DNA from: Roseateles sp. YR242
Lineage (GTDB): Bacteria > Pseudomonadota > Gammaproteobacteria > Burkholderiales > Burkholderiaceae_C
Assembly (NCBI RefSeq): GCF_900109745.1
Contig: NZ_FOAV01000004.1
Span: 118,245-182,244 of the forward strand
Direction of reading: 5' to 3'
Length of the DNA stretch: 64,000 nt
Shown here: in pieces, positions 52,225-60,436 of the stretch
Numbering within the stretch: position 1 is the stretch's first letter
Layout: every line of letters begins with the position of its first letter
Program-made: the position numbers and the translations under genes
Notes under the pieces: generated by a model
Databases searched by the model: none
Told to the model about the DNA's origin: nothing
What the model saw: only the letters and a program-made list of their open reading frames with translations

Positions 52225-52545
52225 ATGAGCCCCGACCACGATGGCGCCGGAGATGCCCCCGGTGATTTCTTTGCGTTGCCCCCGTTCAACGCGGAAGCGG
52301 CGCTGCTTCAGTTCAAGCGCACGCTGCGCGATGCACGGACGCTGACGGAGCGCGGCAATGCCTTCAGCTTTGAAGGGCAGGAGGTGCTGAACCTGCAGGT
52401 CGAACCCGGCCAGCTGGTGGCGCGCCTGGCCAGGCGCCCGGCCCGCAGCCCTGACTGGGAGACCCGCGTCTGTCGCAACGCTGCGGACGTGCGCAAGCTC
52501 CAGGACGACCTCAAGCGCCGGCTGTTGCAATGGGCTGATGAGTGA
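52225..52545 (+). CDS. Small hypothetical protein in the importer operon
   Basis: A 106-residue soluble protein beginning MSPDHDGAGDAPGDFFALPPFNAEAAL. The start at 52225 follows AGGGAGA; a frame extending back to 52147 overlaps livF and lacks a better site. It is predicted helical, with a charged C-terminal helix (RNAADVRKLQDDLKRRLLQWADE) and no cysteine, signal or membrane segment. I do not recognise a family. Its stop codon overlaps the start of the PaaK-like ligase (TGATG), so it is translationally coupled to that gene. Confidence 0.75.
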   Translation: MSPDHDGAGDAPGDFFALPPFNAEAALLQFKRTLRDARTLTERGNAFSFEGQEVLNLQVEPGQLVARLARRPARSPDWETRVCRNAADVRKLQDDLKRRLLQWADE

Positions 52546-53855
52546 TGAGCGCCGCGGCCTTCTACGACGCGCTGGAGATCCGCCCGCCTGCGCAGCGGGA
52601 GGCGCAGCACCTGGCGGCATTGCCGCATCAGGTGGCTCACGCACAGGCGCACACCGAGGCGTTTGCCGACGTGCTGGCCGGCATTGAGGCCTCGCGCATC
52701 TCCAGCCGGGCTGCGCTGGCGGCCCTGCCGGTCACCCGCAAGGCGGACCTGCTGGCGCGCCAGCAGGCCGTGCGCCAGCAACGCCAGGATGACCCCTTTG
52801 GCGGCTTCTCGGCGGTGGGCTGGCAGGGCCTGGCCCGCAGCACAGGGGCGCGGCGTGTGTTCCAGTCGCCCGGGCCGCTGTATGAGCCGCAGGGCTGGCG
52901 CCGCGACTACTGGCGCATGGGCCGGGCCTTGCACGCGGCCGGGTTGCGTGCCGGGGATCTGGTCCACAACAGCTTCAGCTACCACCTCACCCCGGCGGGC
53001 GCCATGATGGAAGACGCGGCCGAGGGGTTGGGCTGCACGGTCTTCCCCGCCGGTGTCGGCAACACCGAGCTGCAGGTGCAGGCCCTGGTGGCGTTGCGCC
53101 CGCAGGCCTATATCGGCACCCCGGGTTTCCTCAAGATCCTGATGGACCGGACGCTGGAGCAGGAGCTTGAACTTCCACTGCGCAAGGCGCTGGTGAGCGG
53201 CGAGGCCTTTCCGTCGGCCCTGCGGGACTGGTGCCTGGCGCGCCAGGTGGCGGCCTTCCAGTGTTATGCCACCGCAGACCTGGGCCTGATCGCCTACGAG
53301 ACATCGGCGCGTGAGGGCCTGGTGATCGACGAGGGGGTGGTGGTGGAGATCGTCCGCCCGGGCAGCGGTGATCCGGTGCCGGACGGCGAGGTGGGTGAGG
53401 TGGTGGTCACGACCTTGAATCCGGACTATCCGCTGATCCGCTTCGGCACCGGCGATCTGTCTGCCGTGCTGCCCGGCACCTGTCCCACGGGGCGCACCAA
53501 TGCCCGCCTGCGCGGATGGTTGGGGCGGGCCGACCAGAGTGCCAAGGTGCGTGGCATGTTTGTGCATGCCTCGCATGTGGCGGCGGTGCTGAAACGCTGC
53601 CCCGAGGTGGTGCGGGCCCGCCTGGTGGTGACGGGTGAGTTGGGGCAGGACGCGATGGTGCTGCAGGTGGAGGTGGGGTCCGAGCTGGCGTCCAAACTGG
53701 GGGGCGAACCGGGTGGTGAACCGGAAGGGATGGCTCTGCGCCTGGCCGAGCTGTGGCGGGACACGACCCGGCTGCGCGCGGATGTCGAGCTGCTCAGGCC
53801 GGGCGCTCTGGCCAACGATGGGCAGGTGATTGACGACCGCCGCAGCCCGAGCTGA
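52545..53855 (+). CDS. Phenylacetate-CoA ligase-like adenylate-forming enzyme
   Basis: A 436-residue protein of the PaaK family. The ATG at 52545 lies in the stop codon of the small gene; a GTG one codon earlier also exists. The adenylation domain has QCYATADLGLIAYETSAREGLVIDE near residue 240 and the hinge region EVVVTTLNPDYPLIRFGTGDLSAV. In place of the classic SSGTTGKP P-loop it shows FQSPGPLYEP, and the C-terminal region ends with a short lysine-poor segment (QSAKVRGMFVHASHV). It closes the operon. The acid it activates is unknown. Confidence 0.86.
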   Translation: MSAAAFYDALEIRPPAQREAQHLAALPHQVAHAQAHTEAFADVLAGIEASRISSRAALAALPVTRKADLLARQQAVRQQRQDDPFGGFSAVGWQGLARSTGARRVFQSPGPLYEPQGWRRDYWRMGRALHAAGLRAGDLVHNSFSYHLTPAGAMMEDAAEGLGCTVFPAGVGNTELQVQALVALRPQAYIGTPGFLKILMDRTLEQELELPLRKALVSGEAFPSALRDWCLARQVAAFQCYATADLGLIAYETSAREGLVIDEGVVVEIVRPGSGDPVPDGEVGEVVVTTLNPDYPLIRFGTGDLSAVLPGTCPTGRTNARLRGWLGRADQSAKVRGMFVHASHVAAVLKRCPEVVRARLVVTGELGQDAMVLQVEVGSELASKLGGEPGGEPEGMALRLAELWRDTTRLRADVELLRPGALANDGQVIDDRRSPS

Positions 53856-53873
53856 ATGGCTGCCGGGCTCAGA

Positions 53874-54716
53874 TCAGGCTGAGGATTCGTCCGGCTGGGT
53901 GGCAGATCCCTCCCGGAGAATCAATTGCAAAGTCGACTTTGACTGCTCGAAAATTTCATCGAACTGGCGGAGCTTTCTGTTGCAGCTCTCCGGGTTGCCG
54001 CCGTCCGCGAAGCGACGAGCCGCTTTTAGGGTATCTATCAGGCTATCGAAAGAGTGGTCTGCCATCTTGCCGACCGTCAATATTGCCCATATCCTGAGGT
54101 CACGATGATCGATGGCACGGTAGGCGGACGTCAATTCCTGGGCGGTTTGCTGCAGCTTTGCGATGAAGGTCATCGTAGCGTTTATCCGCAGCACCCCTTG
54201 CTTGACATCGTGCAGCTGCGGCATGGTGCTGCAGGTGAGACCATCAGCCACATTGCTGATGGTGGCGTGTGGGCCGCCGCATGCTTTCTCCAGCGCCTGC
54301 CTCGCCTCTTGGAGGCTTCGAATTTCACCGTCCAGCAACGCGGTGGCGTACATCCGAAGTTGGCGGCAAATCATGTCCAGTTTGTACTCGTCATGCCCGA
54401 TGGCGCCGCAGAGCGTGCGTTGACGCGGGGGTATCTGGCCGCCCAGGGAGATCTGGTGCTGAACATCCTCGAGCGACTTTCTGGAACTGATCAGCTGGCA
54501 ATCGTCCAGCATGCGTCGCCGCGCCTCTTCGGGCAGCATGGCGGCTGGATCGGTGGACTGAAGAAAGCCAAGAACCTCAATGGCGCATCGTCGGTTGTTA
54601 TCGAACTGGCGCACAAGAGCTGAGTAGCGATCGTCGCTCAGCGAGGGATCAGCCTTCAGGAGTGCCGGGCCCGAACTCTGGATCGGCGTGGCCATGAATG
54701 AAAGCGATGGATACAT
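53874..54716 (-). CDS. Orphan hypothetical protein of lower GC
   Basis: A 280-residue protein with no recognised family, signal peptide or membrane segment. It is mostly helical, with Leu/Ala/Glu/Asp-rich stretches and scattered Cys (RRMLDDCQL, LDMICRQL). The C-terminal part (RRFADGGNPESCNRKLRQFDEIFEQSKSTL) has coiled-coil character. The coding sequence is visibly poorer in G and C than the flanks and its codon choice is atypical, suggesting acquisition. Starts at 54716 or 54695 are both possible; neither has a ribosome site. It could be a secreted effector or a remnant of an island, but nothing decides this. Confidence 0.65.
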   Translation of the reverse strand: MYPSLSFMATPIQSSGPALLKADPSLSDDRYSALVRQFDNNRRCAIEVLGFLQSTDPAAMLPEEARRRMLDDCQLISSRKSLEDVQHQISLGGQIPPRQRTLCGAIGHDEYKLDMICRQLRMYATALLDGEIRSLQEARQALEKACGGPHATISNVADGLTCSTMPQLHDVKQGVLRINATMTFIAKLQQTAQELTSAYRAIDHRDLRIWAILTVGKMADHSFDSLIDTLKAARRFADGGNPESCNRKLRQFDEIFEQSKSTLQLILREGSATQPDESSA

Positions 54717-55069
54717 GGTGTGGAGGGCCCGGGGTGCCCTGGAAGTTGGACATTCCTTGGTGCGCGCCGGTCGCAGGGATGGTTCGCATGAAACTTTGCA
54801 GGTCTGGATGCTCCGGCCAGGCCCTCAGGAACCTCTGCCAAACGCCTCGCGGCCGAGGTGACCCCCGCTTCGGGCGGTCCGCGGCGTTGCAAATCCTCGC
54901 CATAGCAACGGCTATGGCGGTGGTTTTCGCCTTGCGCCCCATCCCGCATCAAGGCCACCTCGGCTCGCGGGAGTGATGCAGCGCTTCCCTTACGTAGTTT
55001 CCACTGGTTGCAAAGCGGCTTCGGCCTCTAGCATTCCGAGCACCACACCACTCCTGATGGAAGACAGCC
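54717..55069. other. 353-bp spacer with a perfect hairpin, no gene
   Basis: Open frames on both strands are short and lack coding character. The only strong element is the hairpin at 54898-54919. Sequence around 54860-54970 (seen as GCAAATCC, then the hairpin, then TTTTCGCC) has the feel of a dispersed repeat, but no second copy was found in this window. The end of the stretch leads to the Bug receptor start. Confidence 0.5.
54898..54919. repeat. Perfect 9-bp hairpin
   Basis: cgccatagc (54898-54906) and gctatggcg (54911-54919) pair perfectly around the loop aacg; gtggtttt follows, giving a weak terminator-like end on the plus strand. Possibly a dispersed REP-type unit or a terminator. Confidence 0.65.
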
Positions 55070-56035
55070 ATGAAGAAGACTTTGCTCGCCTGCATCGCGG
55101 CGTTGAGCGTGGGCGCCGCCTGGGCCGACTACCCCGACAAGCCGGTGACCATCGTCGTGCCGTTCTCCGCGGGCGGCCCTACCGACAAGGTGGCACGGGA
55201 CCTGGCTGAGGCCCTGCGCAAGCCGCTGAACGCGACCATCGTGATCGAAAACGTTGGGGGGGCGGGCGGCACGCTGGGCGCCACCAAGGTCTCCAAGGCG
55301 TCGCCGGACGGCTACACCTTGCTGCTGCACCATATCGGCATGGCCACGTCACCGTCGCTGTACCGCAACCTCCAGTACAAGACGCTGGACGATTTCGAGT
55401 ATCTGGGCCTGGTGAACGAGGTGCCGATGACGATCATTTCCCGCCCGACGCTGCCTGCGAGCAGTTACGCCGAGCTGATGAAATGGATTGAGGGCAACAA
55501 GGGCAAGATCAATCTGGCCAATGCCGGTCTGGGGTCCGCCTCTCACCTGTGCGGGTTGCTGTACCAGAGCACGCTGAAGACCGACATGACGACGGTACCG
55601 TACAAAGGCACGGGCCCGGCGATGACGGACCTGATCGGTGGGCAGGTGGACCTGATGTGCGATCAGACCACCAACACCACCAGCCAGATCGACAGCGGCA
55701 AGGTGAAGGCCTTCGCCGTGACGACAAGCAAGCGGCTGGGCGGCGGGCTGGCCAAGCTGCCGACGCTGGAGGAAACGGGGCTGAAGGGCTTCAATGTGAC
55801 GATCTGGCACGGGCTGTATGCGCCGCGTGGTACGCCCAAGGCCGTGCTGGAGAAAATCAATACCGCGTTGAAGGCCGCCTTGAAGGACGCTGACTTCCAC
55901 AAGCGCGAAGAGGCTTTGGGGGCGGTGATCGTGAGCGACAGCCGGGTAAATCCGGCGGAGCACAAGAAGTTCGTGGAGGCGGAAATCAACAAGTGGACGC
56001 CGGTGATCAAAGCGGCTGGGCAGTACGCTGATTGA
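55070..56035 (+). CDS. Bug/TctC-family periplasmic solute receptor
   Basis: A 321-residue exported receptor with a signal peptide (MKKTLLACIAALSVGAAWA). The mature N-terminus DYPDKPVTIVVPFSAGGPTDKVAR and the GGAGGTLGATKVSKASPDGYTLLLHH segment are the ligand-binding core of the Bug (Bordetella uptake gene) family. The C-terminal helix ends INKWTPVIKAAG, as in the family. Burkholderiales carry many such genes, most without a linked TctAB permease, as here. The ligand is probably a carboxylate. The tail is followed by a heptamer array and a terminator. Confidence 0.92.
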   Translation: MKKTLLACIAALSVGAAWADYPDKPVTIVVPFSAGGPTDKVARDLAEALRKPLNATIVIENVGGAGGTLGATKVSKASPDGYTLLLHHIGMATSPSLYRNLQYKTLDDFEYLGLVNEVPMTIISRPTLPASSYAELMKWIEGNKGKINLANAGLGSASHLCGLLYQSTLKTDMTTVPYKGTGPAMTDLIGGQVDLMCDQTTNTTSQIDSGKVKAFAVTTSKRLGGGLAKLPTLEETGLKGFNVTIWHGLYAPRGTPKAVLEKINTALKAALKDADFHKREEALGAVIVSDSRVNPAEHKKFVEAEINKWTPVIKAAGQYAD

Positions 56036-56055
56036 ATGCGCCTGTTGGGGAAGCA

Positions 56056-56118
56056 CTGAATCCTGAGTCCTGAATCGCTGTTTCCGATTCCTGATTCCTG
56101 GATTCCGATTCCTGAACG
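56056..56118. repeat. Nine-unit heptanucleotide array after the Bug gene
   Basis: Nine contiguous 7-bp units: CTGAATC, CTGAGTC, CTGAATC, GCTGTTT, CCGATTC, CTGATTC, CTGGATT, CCGATTC, CTGAACG. Most fit CYGAWTC. The array lies 21 bp past the stop and before a terminator. It shares the 7-bp period and the CTGA core of several units in the array at 33381-33499. Confidence 0.8.
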
Positions 56119-56122
56119 ACGA

Positions 56123-56150
56123 GGGCTCGCCATTGCGGTGAGCCCTTTTT
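56123..56150 (+). terminator. Rho-independent terminator of the Bug gene
   Basis: A 9-bp stem (gggctcgcc / ggtgagccc, one G-U pair, loop attgc) is followed by five T residues at 56146-56150. Confidence 0.9.
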
Positions 56151-56287
56151 CGTTACTGCTCAGGTCCGCGTAGCATCAGGATCAGGGGGCCAATTTTCTC
56201 CATGTCCCTCCTGTCCCGCTCCGCGGGCCATTCCTTCCCTGACTTACGAAAATCGGCCCCCTCATCCTGGTGCAGATACACCCAGCC

Positions 56288-56348
56288 CATTCACCGGATC
56301 CATTCACCGGATCCATTCACCGAACCCATTCACCGGATCCATTCATCC
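56288..56348. repeat. 13-bp tandem array
   Basis: Four full copies and a part of CATTCACCGGATC occur at 56288, 56301, 56314 (variant ending GAACC), 56327 and 56340 (degenerate). It lies just past the stop of the VOC gene at 56357-56740, in the convergent spacer after the Bug gene. Confidence 0.88.
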
Positions 56349-56356
56349 AATTTGGG

Positions 56357-56740
56357 TCATGCCGGTGTTCGGCAGACGATGGCCAGCTTCTGGCCGTCAA
56401 GGTCTCGGAAGTAGGCTGCGTAAAAGTTGGGGCCATAACGCTCACGCAGGCCGGGACGACCCTCGTCGCGACCGCCCGCGGCCAAGGCCGCCGCATAGAC
56501 CTGGTCCACCTGCGCGCGCGTGGATGCCGCCAGCGCCAACATGCTGCCATTGCCCACAGTGGCATCCAGGCCGTCAAACGGCTTCACCACCCACAGCTGC
56601 GACTGCCCGCCCTCAGGCCCATAACCCACCATCTCATCATCCGCGTACGCGGCCTTCAGGCCCAGCGGCGCCAGCGTGACGTCATAGAAAACCTTGGCCT
56701 TGGCCGGGTCGTTGCTGCCCAATGTGATGTAACTGATCAT
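56357..56740 (-). CDS. VOC-family protein (glyoxalase-like)
   Basis: A 127-residue single-domain VOC protein beginning MISYITLGSNDPAKAKVFYD, the usual first strand and helix of the fold. LDGQKLAIVCRTP closes the second half; the metal ligand positions are only partly evident (the N-terminal His is replaced by Tyr/Thr in ISYITLG). AAGGA lies upstream at ordinary spacing. It may be a catalytically inactive or non-metal binding family member. It is probably cotranscribed with dtd, whose stop lies 64 bp before this start. Confidence 0.85.
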   Translation of the reverse strand: MISYITLGSNDPAKAKVFYDVTLAPLGLKAAYADDEMVGYGPEGGQSQLWVVKPFDGLDATVGNGSMLALAASTRAQVDQVYAAALAAGGRDEGRPGLRERYGPNFYAAYFRDLDGQKLAIVCRTPA

Positions 56741-56803
56741 GGAATGGTCCTTGAGGGCTGGGGGAACTTGGAAATAGAAGAATGGAAGGCGTCCGCGGCT
56801 CGT

Positions 56804-57241
56804 TCACATCCGGATAGGAATGGTGACCGGTCCGTCATTGACCAGGCTCACCTGCATGTCGGCACCGAACTCCCCGGTCGCAACCGTGGGATGTTGCTGG
56901 CGGGCATAGGCCACCGCGTGGTCATAAAGCTGGCGGCCCAGTGCGGCTGGGGCTGCGCCAGTGAAGCTGGGGCGGTTGCCGCTGCTGGTGTCGGCCGCCA
57001 GCGTGAACTGGCTGACGATGAGCAGGCCGCCTCCGGTGTCCTGCAGGCTGCGATTCATCTTGCCTGCATCGTCACTGAAAACACGTAGCTTCAACACCTT
57101 CTGCAGCAGCTTCTCCGCCACCGCCTCCGTGTCCTGCGGCTCTGCACAGAGCAGCAGCACGAAACCCCGGCCGATCTGGCCGGTACAGCGATCACCCACA
57201 TCGACGCGGGCTTGGGAGACTCGTTGAAGCAGGGCAATCAT
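56804..57241 (-). CDS. dtd: D-aminoacyl-tRNA deacylase
   Basis: Dtd removes D-amino acids and glycine mischarged onto tRNA. The 145-residue product has the expected start [15 protein letters not shown], the catalytic-site motif [17 protein letters not shown] and the Gly-Pro motif NDGPVTIPI at the C-terminus that reads the chirality of the aminoacyl group. The ATG at 57241 is used; a further in-frame ATG seven codons upstream does not fit the conserved N-terminus. It precedes the VOC gene on the same strand. Confidence 0.95.
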   Translation of the reverse strand: MIALLQRVSQARVDVGDRCTGQIGRGFVLLLCAEPQDTEAVAEKLLQKVLKLRVFSDDAGKMNRSLQDTGGGLLIVSQFTLAADTSSGNRPSFTGAAPAALGRQLYDHAVAYARQQHPTVATGEFGADMQVSLVNDGPVTIPIRM

Positions 57242-57532
57242 TGCGTTGACGTTGAAGTTCACGTGACGTTGACGTCGACTCTAGCGTTGGCGAGGAATGT
57301 GGTGTGTGGGGGGGCAGGGCAGGTGAAGTGGGGTGGAAGTGGGGCAGTCCTCAGTTCGGAGGAAAGTGACGGGCCGGGGGTATTGGCGTAAATCAAGGAA
57401 GGAATGGCCCGCGGAGCGGGACAGGAGGGACATGGAGCCAATGCCCCCGCCCCGTTGCTTTCCGGAGCGATGGCAACGGTGTCCGAAGCGATGACGTCGG
57501 TGTCCGGAGCCGATGGCATCGGTCGGGGCGGC
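57242..57532. other. Spacer between dtd and the CDF transporter
   Basis: About 290 bp without a credible gene. It contains a run of tgacgtt-like motifs just upstream of dtd (57246-57276), a G-rich tract near 57305-57350, and the 21-bp repeat at 57461-57523. The dtd promoter must lie here. Confidence 0.5.
57461..57523. repeat. 21-bp tandem repeat, three copies
   Basis: Three copies, starting tccggagcgatgg (57461), tccgaagcgatga (57482) and tccggagccgatgg (57503), each 21 bp and closely related, lie just downstream of the stop of the CDF transporter gene. Confidence 0.75.
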
Positions 57533-58456
57533 TCAGGGAGGGGCCGGTGCCGCCTCCGACGGTGTCCCTTCGAGCTCCTCAAAGCGGGTTTCCACATTGA
57601 CCGGCAGCAACTGGATGCTGGCACGAAGGCCGGGCAGGGCGAACATCAGGGCCTGTTCCACTTCTCCACGCAATTGGGCGGCACGTCCCAGGCTCCATGA
57701 GGCCGGCACGTGAAGGTGGAGGTCCACGTAGCGGCGTTGGCCGGCCATGCGTGTGGCGACATGGTCAAAGCGCAGGTCGGGGCTGGTGAAGCGGGTCAGC
57801 ACCTGGTTGATGGCTTCCTGATCTTCGGTGGCCAGGGCCTGGTCCATCAGGCCGCCAGTGGAGCGCCACATGAGGTGGCCCCCCTCGCGCAGGATGTTGA
57901 TCGCCACCAGCAGGGCCAGCAAGGGGTCCAGCCAGGTCCAGCCCGTGAAGCGTACACCCAGCAGCCCGATGACCACGCCGACCGAGGTCCAGACGTCGGT
58001 GAAGAGGTGGCGGGCGTCTGCTTCCAGTGCAATGGAGCGGTGCTCCCGCGAAGCCTTGAGCATGGCCCGGGCCAGCAGGCCGTTGAGCACCGTGCTGCCC
58101 ACCGAGAGTGCCATGCCCAGGTCCAGCTGCTGCAGCGGTTGGGGGCGGTGGAACCGCTCGATCGCAGTCCACGCGATACCGACCGCCGCCACCAGGATCA
58201 GCGCGCCTTCAAAAGCGCTGGAGAAGTATTCCGCCTTGTGGTGGCCAAACGGATGGTCCTCGTCCGGCGGCCGGTGGGCAATGCTCACCATGCCCAGGCC
58301 GAACAGCGCCCCCGCCAGGTTCACCAGCGACTCCATGGCATCCGACAGCAAGCTCACCGACCCCGTCCAGTGCCAGGCAGCCGTCTTCAGGGCAATGGTC
58401 ACCAGGGCGACCACCACCGAGAGTTTCATATAGTGCTGTACTTGCATGGTCGGCAT
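57533..58456 (-). CDS. Cation diffusion facilitator transporter
   Basis: A 307-residue CDF-family exporter of divalent cations such as zinc, iron or cobalt. About six transmembrane helices: the second contains [16 protein letters not shown], and the fifth [17 protein letters not shown], with the acid residues that form the transport site. [13 protein letters not shown] is the family loop, and the C-terminal cytoplasmic domain starts near residue 215 (YVDLHLHVP). Metal preference cannot be inferred. Starts at 58456, 58447 and 58429 are all possible and none has a ribosome site. It is divergent from argB by 70 bp. Confidence 0.92.
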   Translation of the reverse strand: MPTMQVQHYMKLSVVVALVTIALKTAAWHWTGSVSLLSDAMESLVNLAGALFGLGMVSIAHRPPDEDHPFGHHKAEYFSSAFEGALILVAAVGIAWTAIERFHRPQPLQQLDLGMALSVGSTVLNGLLARAMLKASREHRSIALEADARHLFTDVWTSVGVVIGLLGVRFTGWTWLDPLLALLVAINILREGGHLMWRSTGGLMDQALATEDQEAINQVLTRFTSPDLRFDHVATRMAGQRRYVDLHLHVPASWSLGRAAQLRGEVEQALMFALPGLRASIQLLPVNVETRFEELEGTPSEAAPAPP

Positions 58457-58526
58457 TGTGCCGGTCCTACAATCCCGCCAGTCTTTACACCCTCGTCAGC
58501 ACAGCCTTCTTTTGCCGGACAGCACC

Positions 58527-59501
58527 ATGAAGCAAGACCCCGCAGTTCCCCCCTCTCCTGTTGCGCCCGCCGCTTCCACCTCTGCCGGCACCGGCACCGG
58601 GGCCCACCAGGCGGGCGATCTGAGCCACATCCCGCCGCGCGACAAGGCCGAGCTGCTGTCCCAGGCCTTGCCCTACATCCGCAAGTACCACGGCAAGACC
58701 ATCGTCATCAAGTACGGCGGCAACGCCATGACCGACCCGGCCCTGCAACAGGATTTCGCCGAGGACGTGGTGCTGCTCAAGCTGGTTGGCCTGAACCCGG
58801 TGGTGGTGCACGGCGGCGGCCCGCAGATCGAGGACGCGCTCAACAAGCTGGGCAAGAAGGGCCACTTCATCCAGGGCATGCGCGTCACCGACGAAGAGAC
58901 CATGAGCGTCGTGGAATGGGTGCTGGCCGGTGAAGTGCAGCAAGACATCGTCGGCCTCATCAACATGGTGGGCGGCAAGGCCGTGGGCCTCACCGGCCGT
59001 GACGGCGGCATGATCCGCGCCAAGAAGCTCAAGCTGGTGGACCGGGACGACCCGGCCAAGGAACACGACGTCGGCCAGGTCGGCGATATCGTCGCCATCG
59101 ACCCCAGCGTGGTCAAGGCCCTGCAGGACGACCAGTTCATCCCGGTCATCAGCCCCATCGGCTTCGGCGAGAGCAACGAGAGCTACAACATCAATGCCGA
59201 CGTCGTCGCCGGCAAGCTGGCCGAAGTGCTCAAGGCCGAGAAGCTGGTGCTGCTCACCAACACGCCGGGCGTGCTGGACAAGCAAGGCAAGCTGCTGACC
59301 GACCTGTCGGCCCGCGAGATCGACGAGCTCTTCGCTGACGGCACCCTCTCGGGCGGCATGCTGCCCAAGATCGCCTCGGCGCTGGATGCGGCCCGCAGCG
59401 GCGTCAAGGCCGTGCACATCATCGACGGTCGTGTGCCCCACGCCATGCTGCTGGAAATCCTCTCCGAGCAGGCCTACGGCACCATGATCCGCTCGCACTG
59501 A
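58527..59501 (+). CDS. argB: Acetylglutamate kinase
   Basis: ArgB phosphorylates N-acetylglutamate in arginine synthesis. The 324-residue product has an unusually long N-terminal stretch (about 45 residues, Pro/Ala/Ser/Thr/Gly-rich) before the core. The core has KYGGNAMTD (phosphate-binding Lys and Gly-Gly) near residue 67 and [10 protein letters not shown] near residue 92, plus [12 protein letters not shown] at the C-terminal end. The ATG at 58527 has no strong ribosome site. The HAD gene starts 2 bp after its stop, so it is the first gene of a unit with that gene. Confidence 0.95.
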   Translation: MKQDPAVPPSPVAPAASTSAGTGTGAHQAGDLSHIPPRDKAELLSQALPYIRKYHGKTIVIKYGGNAMTDPALQQDFAEDVVLLKLVGLNPVVVHGGGPQIEDALNKLGKKGHFIQGMRVTDEETMSVVEWVLAGEVQQDIVGLINMVGGKAVGLTGRDGGMIRAKKLKLVDRDDPAKEHDVGQVGDIVAIDPSVVKALQDDQFIPVISPIGFGESNESYNINADVVAGKLAEVLKAEKLVLLTNTPGVLDKQGKLLTDLSAREIDELFADGTLSGGMLPKIASALDAARSGVKAVHIIDGRVPHAMLLEILSEQAYGTMIRSH

Positions 59502-59503
59502 GC

Positions 59504-60193
59504 TTGGCCAGCCGGGCCCAGGTCGCCAGGGGCAGACAGCGCGTCTGGCTGTTTGACCTGGACGACACGCTTCACCACGCTTCGGGCGGCATCTTTGCCG
59601 ACCTGGAGCTGGCGATGAACGACTACATGGTGAGCCATCTCGGGCTGACCGACACCGAAGCCCGCGAGCTCCGCCGTCGCTATTGGCGCCGTTACGGCGC
59701 CACGCTGCTGGGCCTGGTGCGCCATCACGGTGTGCTGGGCTCCCACTTCCTCGAAGAAACCCACGCACTGCCGCGCCTGGAGGCCTTGTTGCGGGCCTCC
59801 AGCCCGGACCTGGCCTGGCTGCGCCGCCTGCGTGGCCGCAAGGTGCTCCTGACCAATGCCCCGCAGCGTTATGCCGAACGTGTGCTGAGCGCGCTGGATC
59901 TGCACGCTGTCTTCGACCAGGTCATCCCTGTCGAGCAGATGCGGGTCTTCGGCCATTGGCGCCCCAAGCCGGATGCGCGCATGTTCCGCCATGTTTGCGC
60001 CCGCCTGGGCGTAGCGCCCTCGCGCTGCATCCTCGTCGAGGACAGCCCCCTGAACCTCAAGTCCGCGCGCAGCCTTGGCATGTCCACTGTCTGGATGCGT
60101 GGATGGACCCCGGTGTCCATCCGGCACCGCCCGGCCTTTGTCGACAAGCGGGTGACGCATTTACGGCAATTGAAGGCGTGGGCAGGACGCTGA
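59504..60193 (+). CDS. HAD-superfamily pyrimidine 5'-nucleotidase
   Basis: A 229-residue phosphatase. The HAD motif I is FDLDDTLHHASGG (Asp nucleophile), motif II is LLTNAPQ, motif III is the Lys of RPKPDARMF and motif IV is CILVEDSPLNLKSA. It resembles the SDT1/pyrimidine 5'-nucleotidase group. There is no ATG in a usable place; the TTG at 59504 is the only reasonable start and lies 2 bp after argB, so translation is likely coupled. The pairing argB-HAD-slmA is common in betaproteobacteria. Confidence 0.9.
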   Translation: MASRAQVARGRQRVWLFDLDDTLHHASGGIFADLELAMNDYMVSHLGLTDTEARELRRRYWRRYGATLLGLVRHHGVLGSHFLEETHALPRLEALLRASSPDLAWLRRLRGRKVLLTNAPQRYAERVLSALDLHAVFDQVIPVEQMRVFGHWRPKPDARMFRHVCARLGVAPSRCILVEDSPLNLKSARSLGMSTVWMRGWTPVSIRHRPAFVDKRVTHLRQLKAWAGR

Positions 60194-60436
60194 GCGAGAC
60201 AGCCGCTCCCCCCGAAACCCAGGGTGAGGTAAACGCCAAGCGGCGCGCCGCATCAACGAGCCGGGAGAGCCACTTGCCCTTGTGCGCACCTTGAGTCCGG
60301 CCCAGTCATTTCTGCCGTCGCAACGCCGCGCAAGCACGACCTGTCTTTGGTCACCCCACTCCAAGCTGGGGATTGCCGATACATTGCACCGCCCCACAGA
60401 ATGTGCTGCGACGGCCTCGAAGCCGTGAGGGAATGC

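Noticed and set aside
54649-54976. Short open frames on both strands upstream of the orphan gene
   Set aside because: Several mutually exclusive frames of 90-100 codons with no ribosome site, and each overlaps the hairpin element.
57259-57624. A possible 121-codon gene containing the 21-bp repeats
   Set aside because: It overlaps the end of the CDF transporter in another frame, has no ribosome site and reads as a Pro/Ser/Arg-rich shadow.
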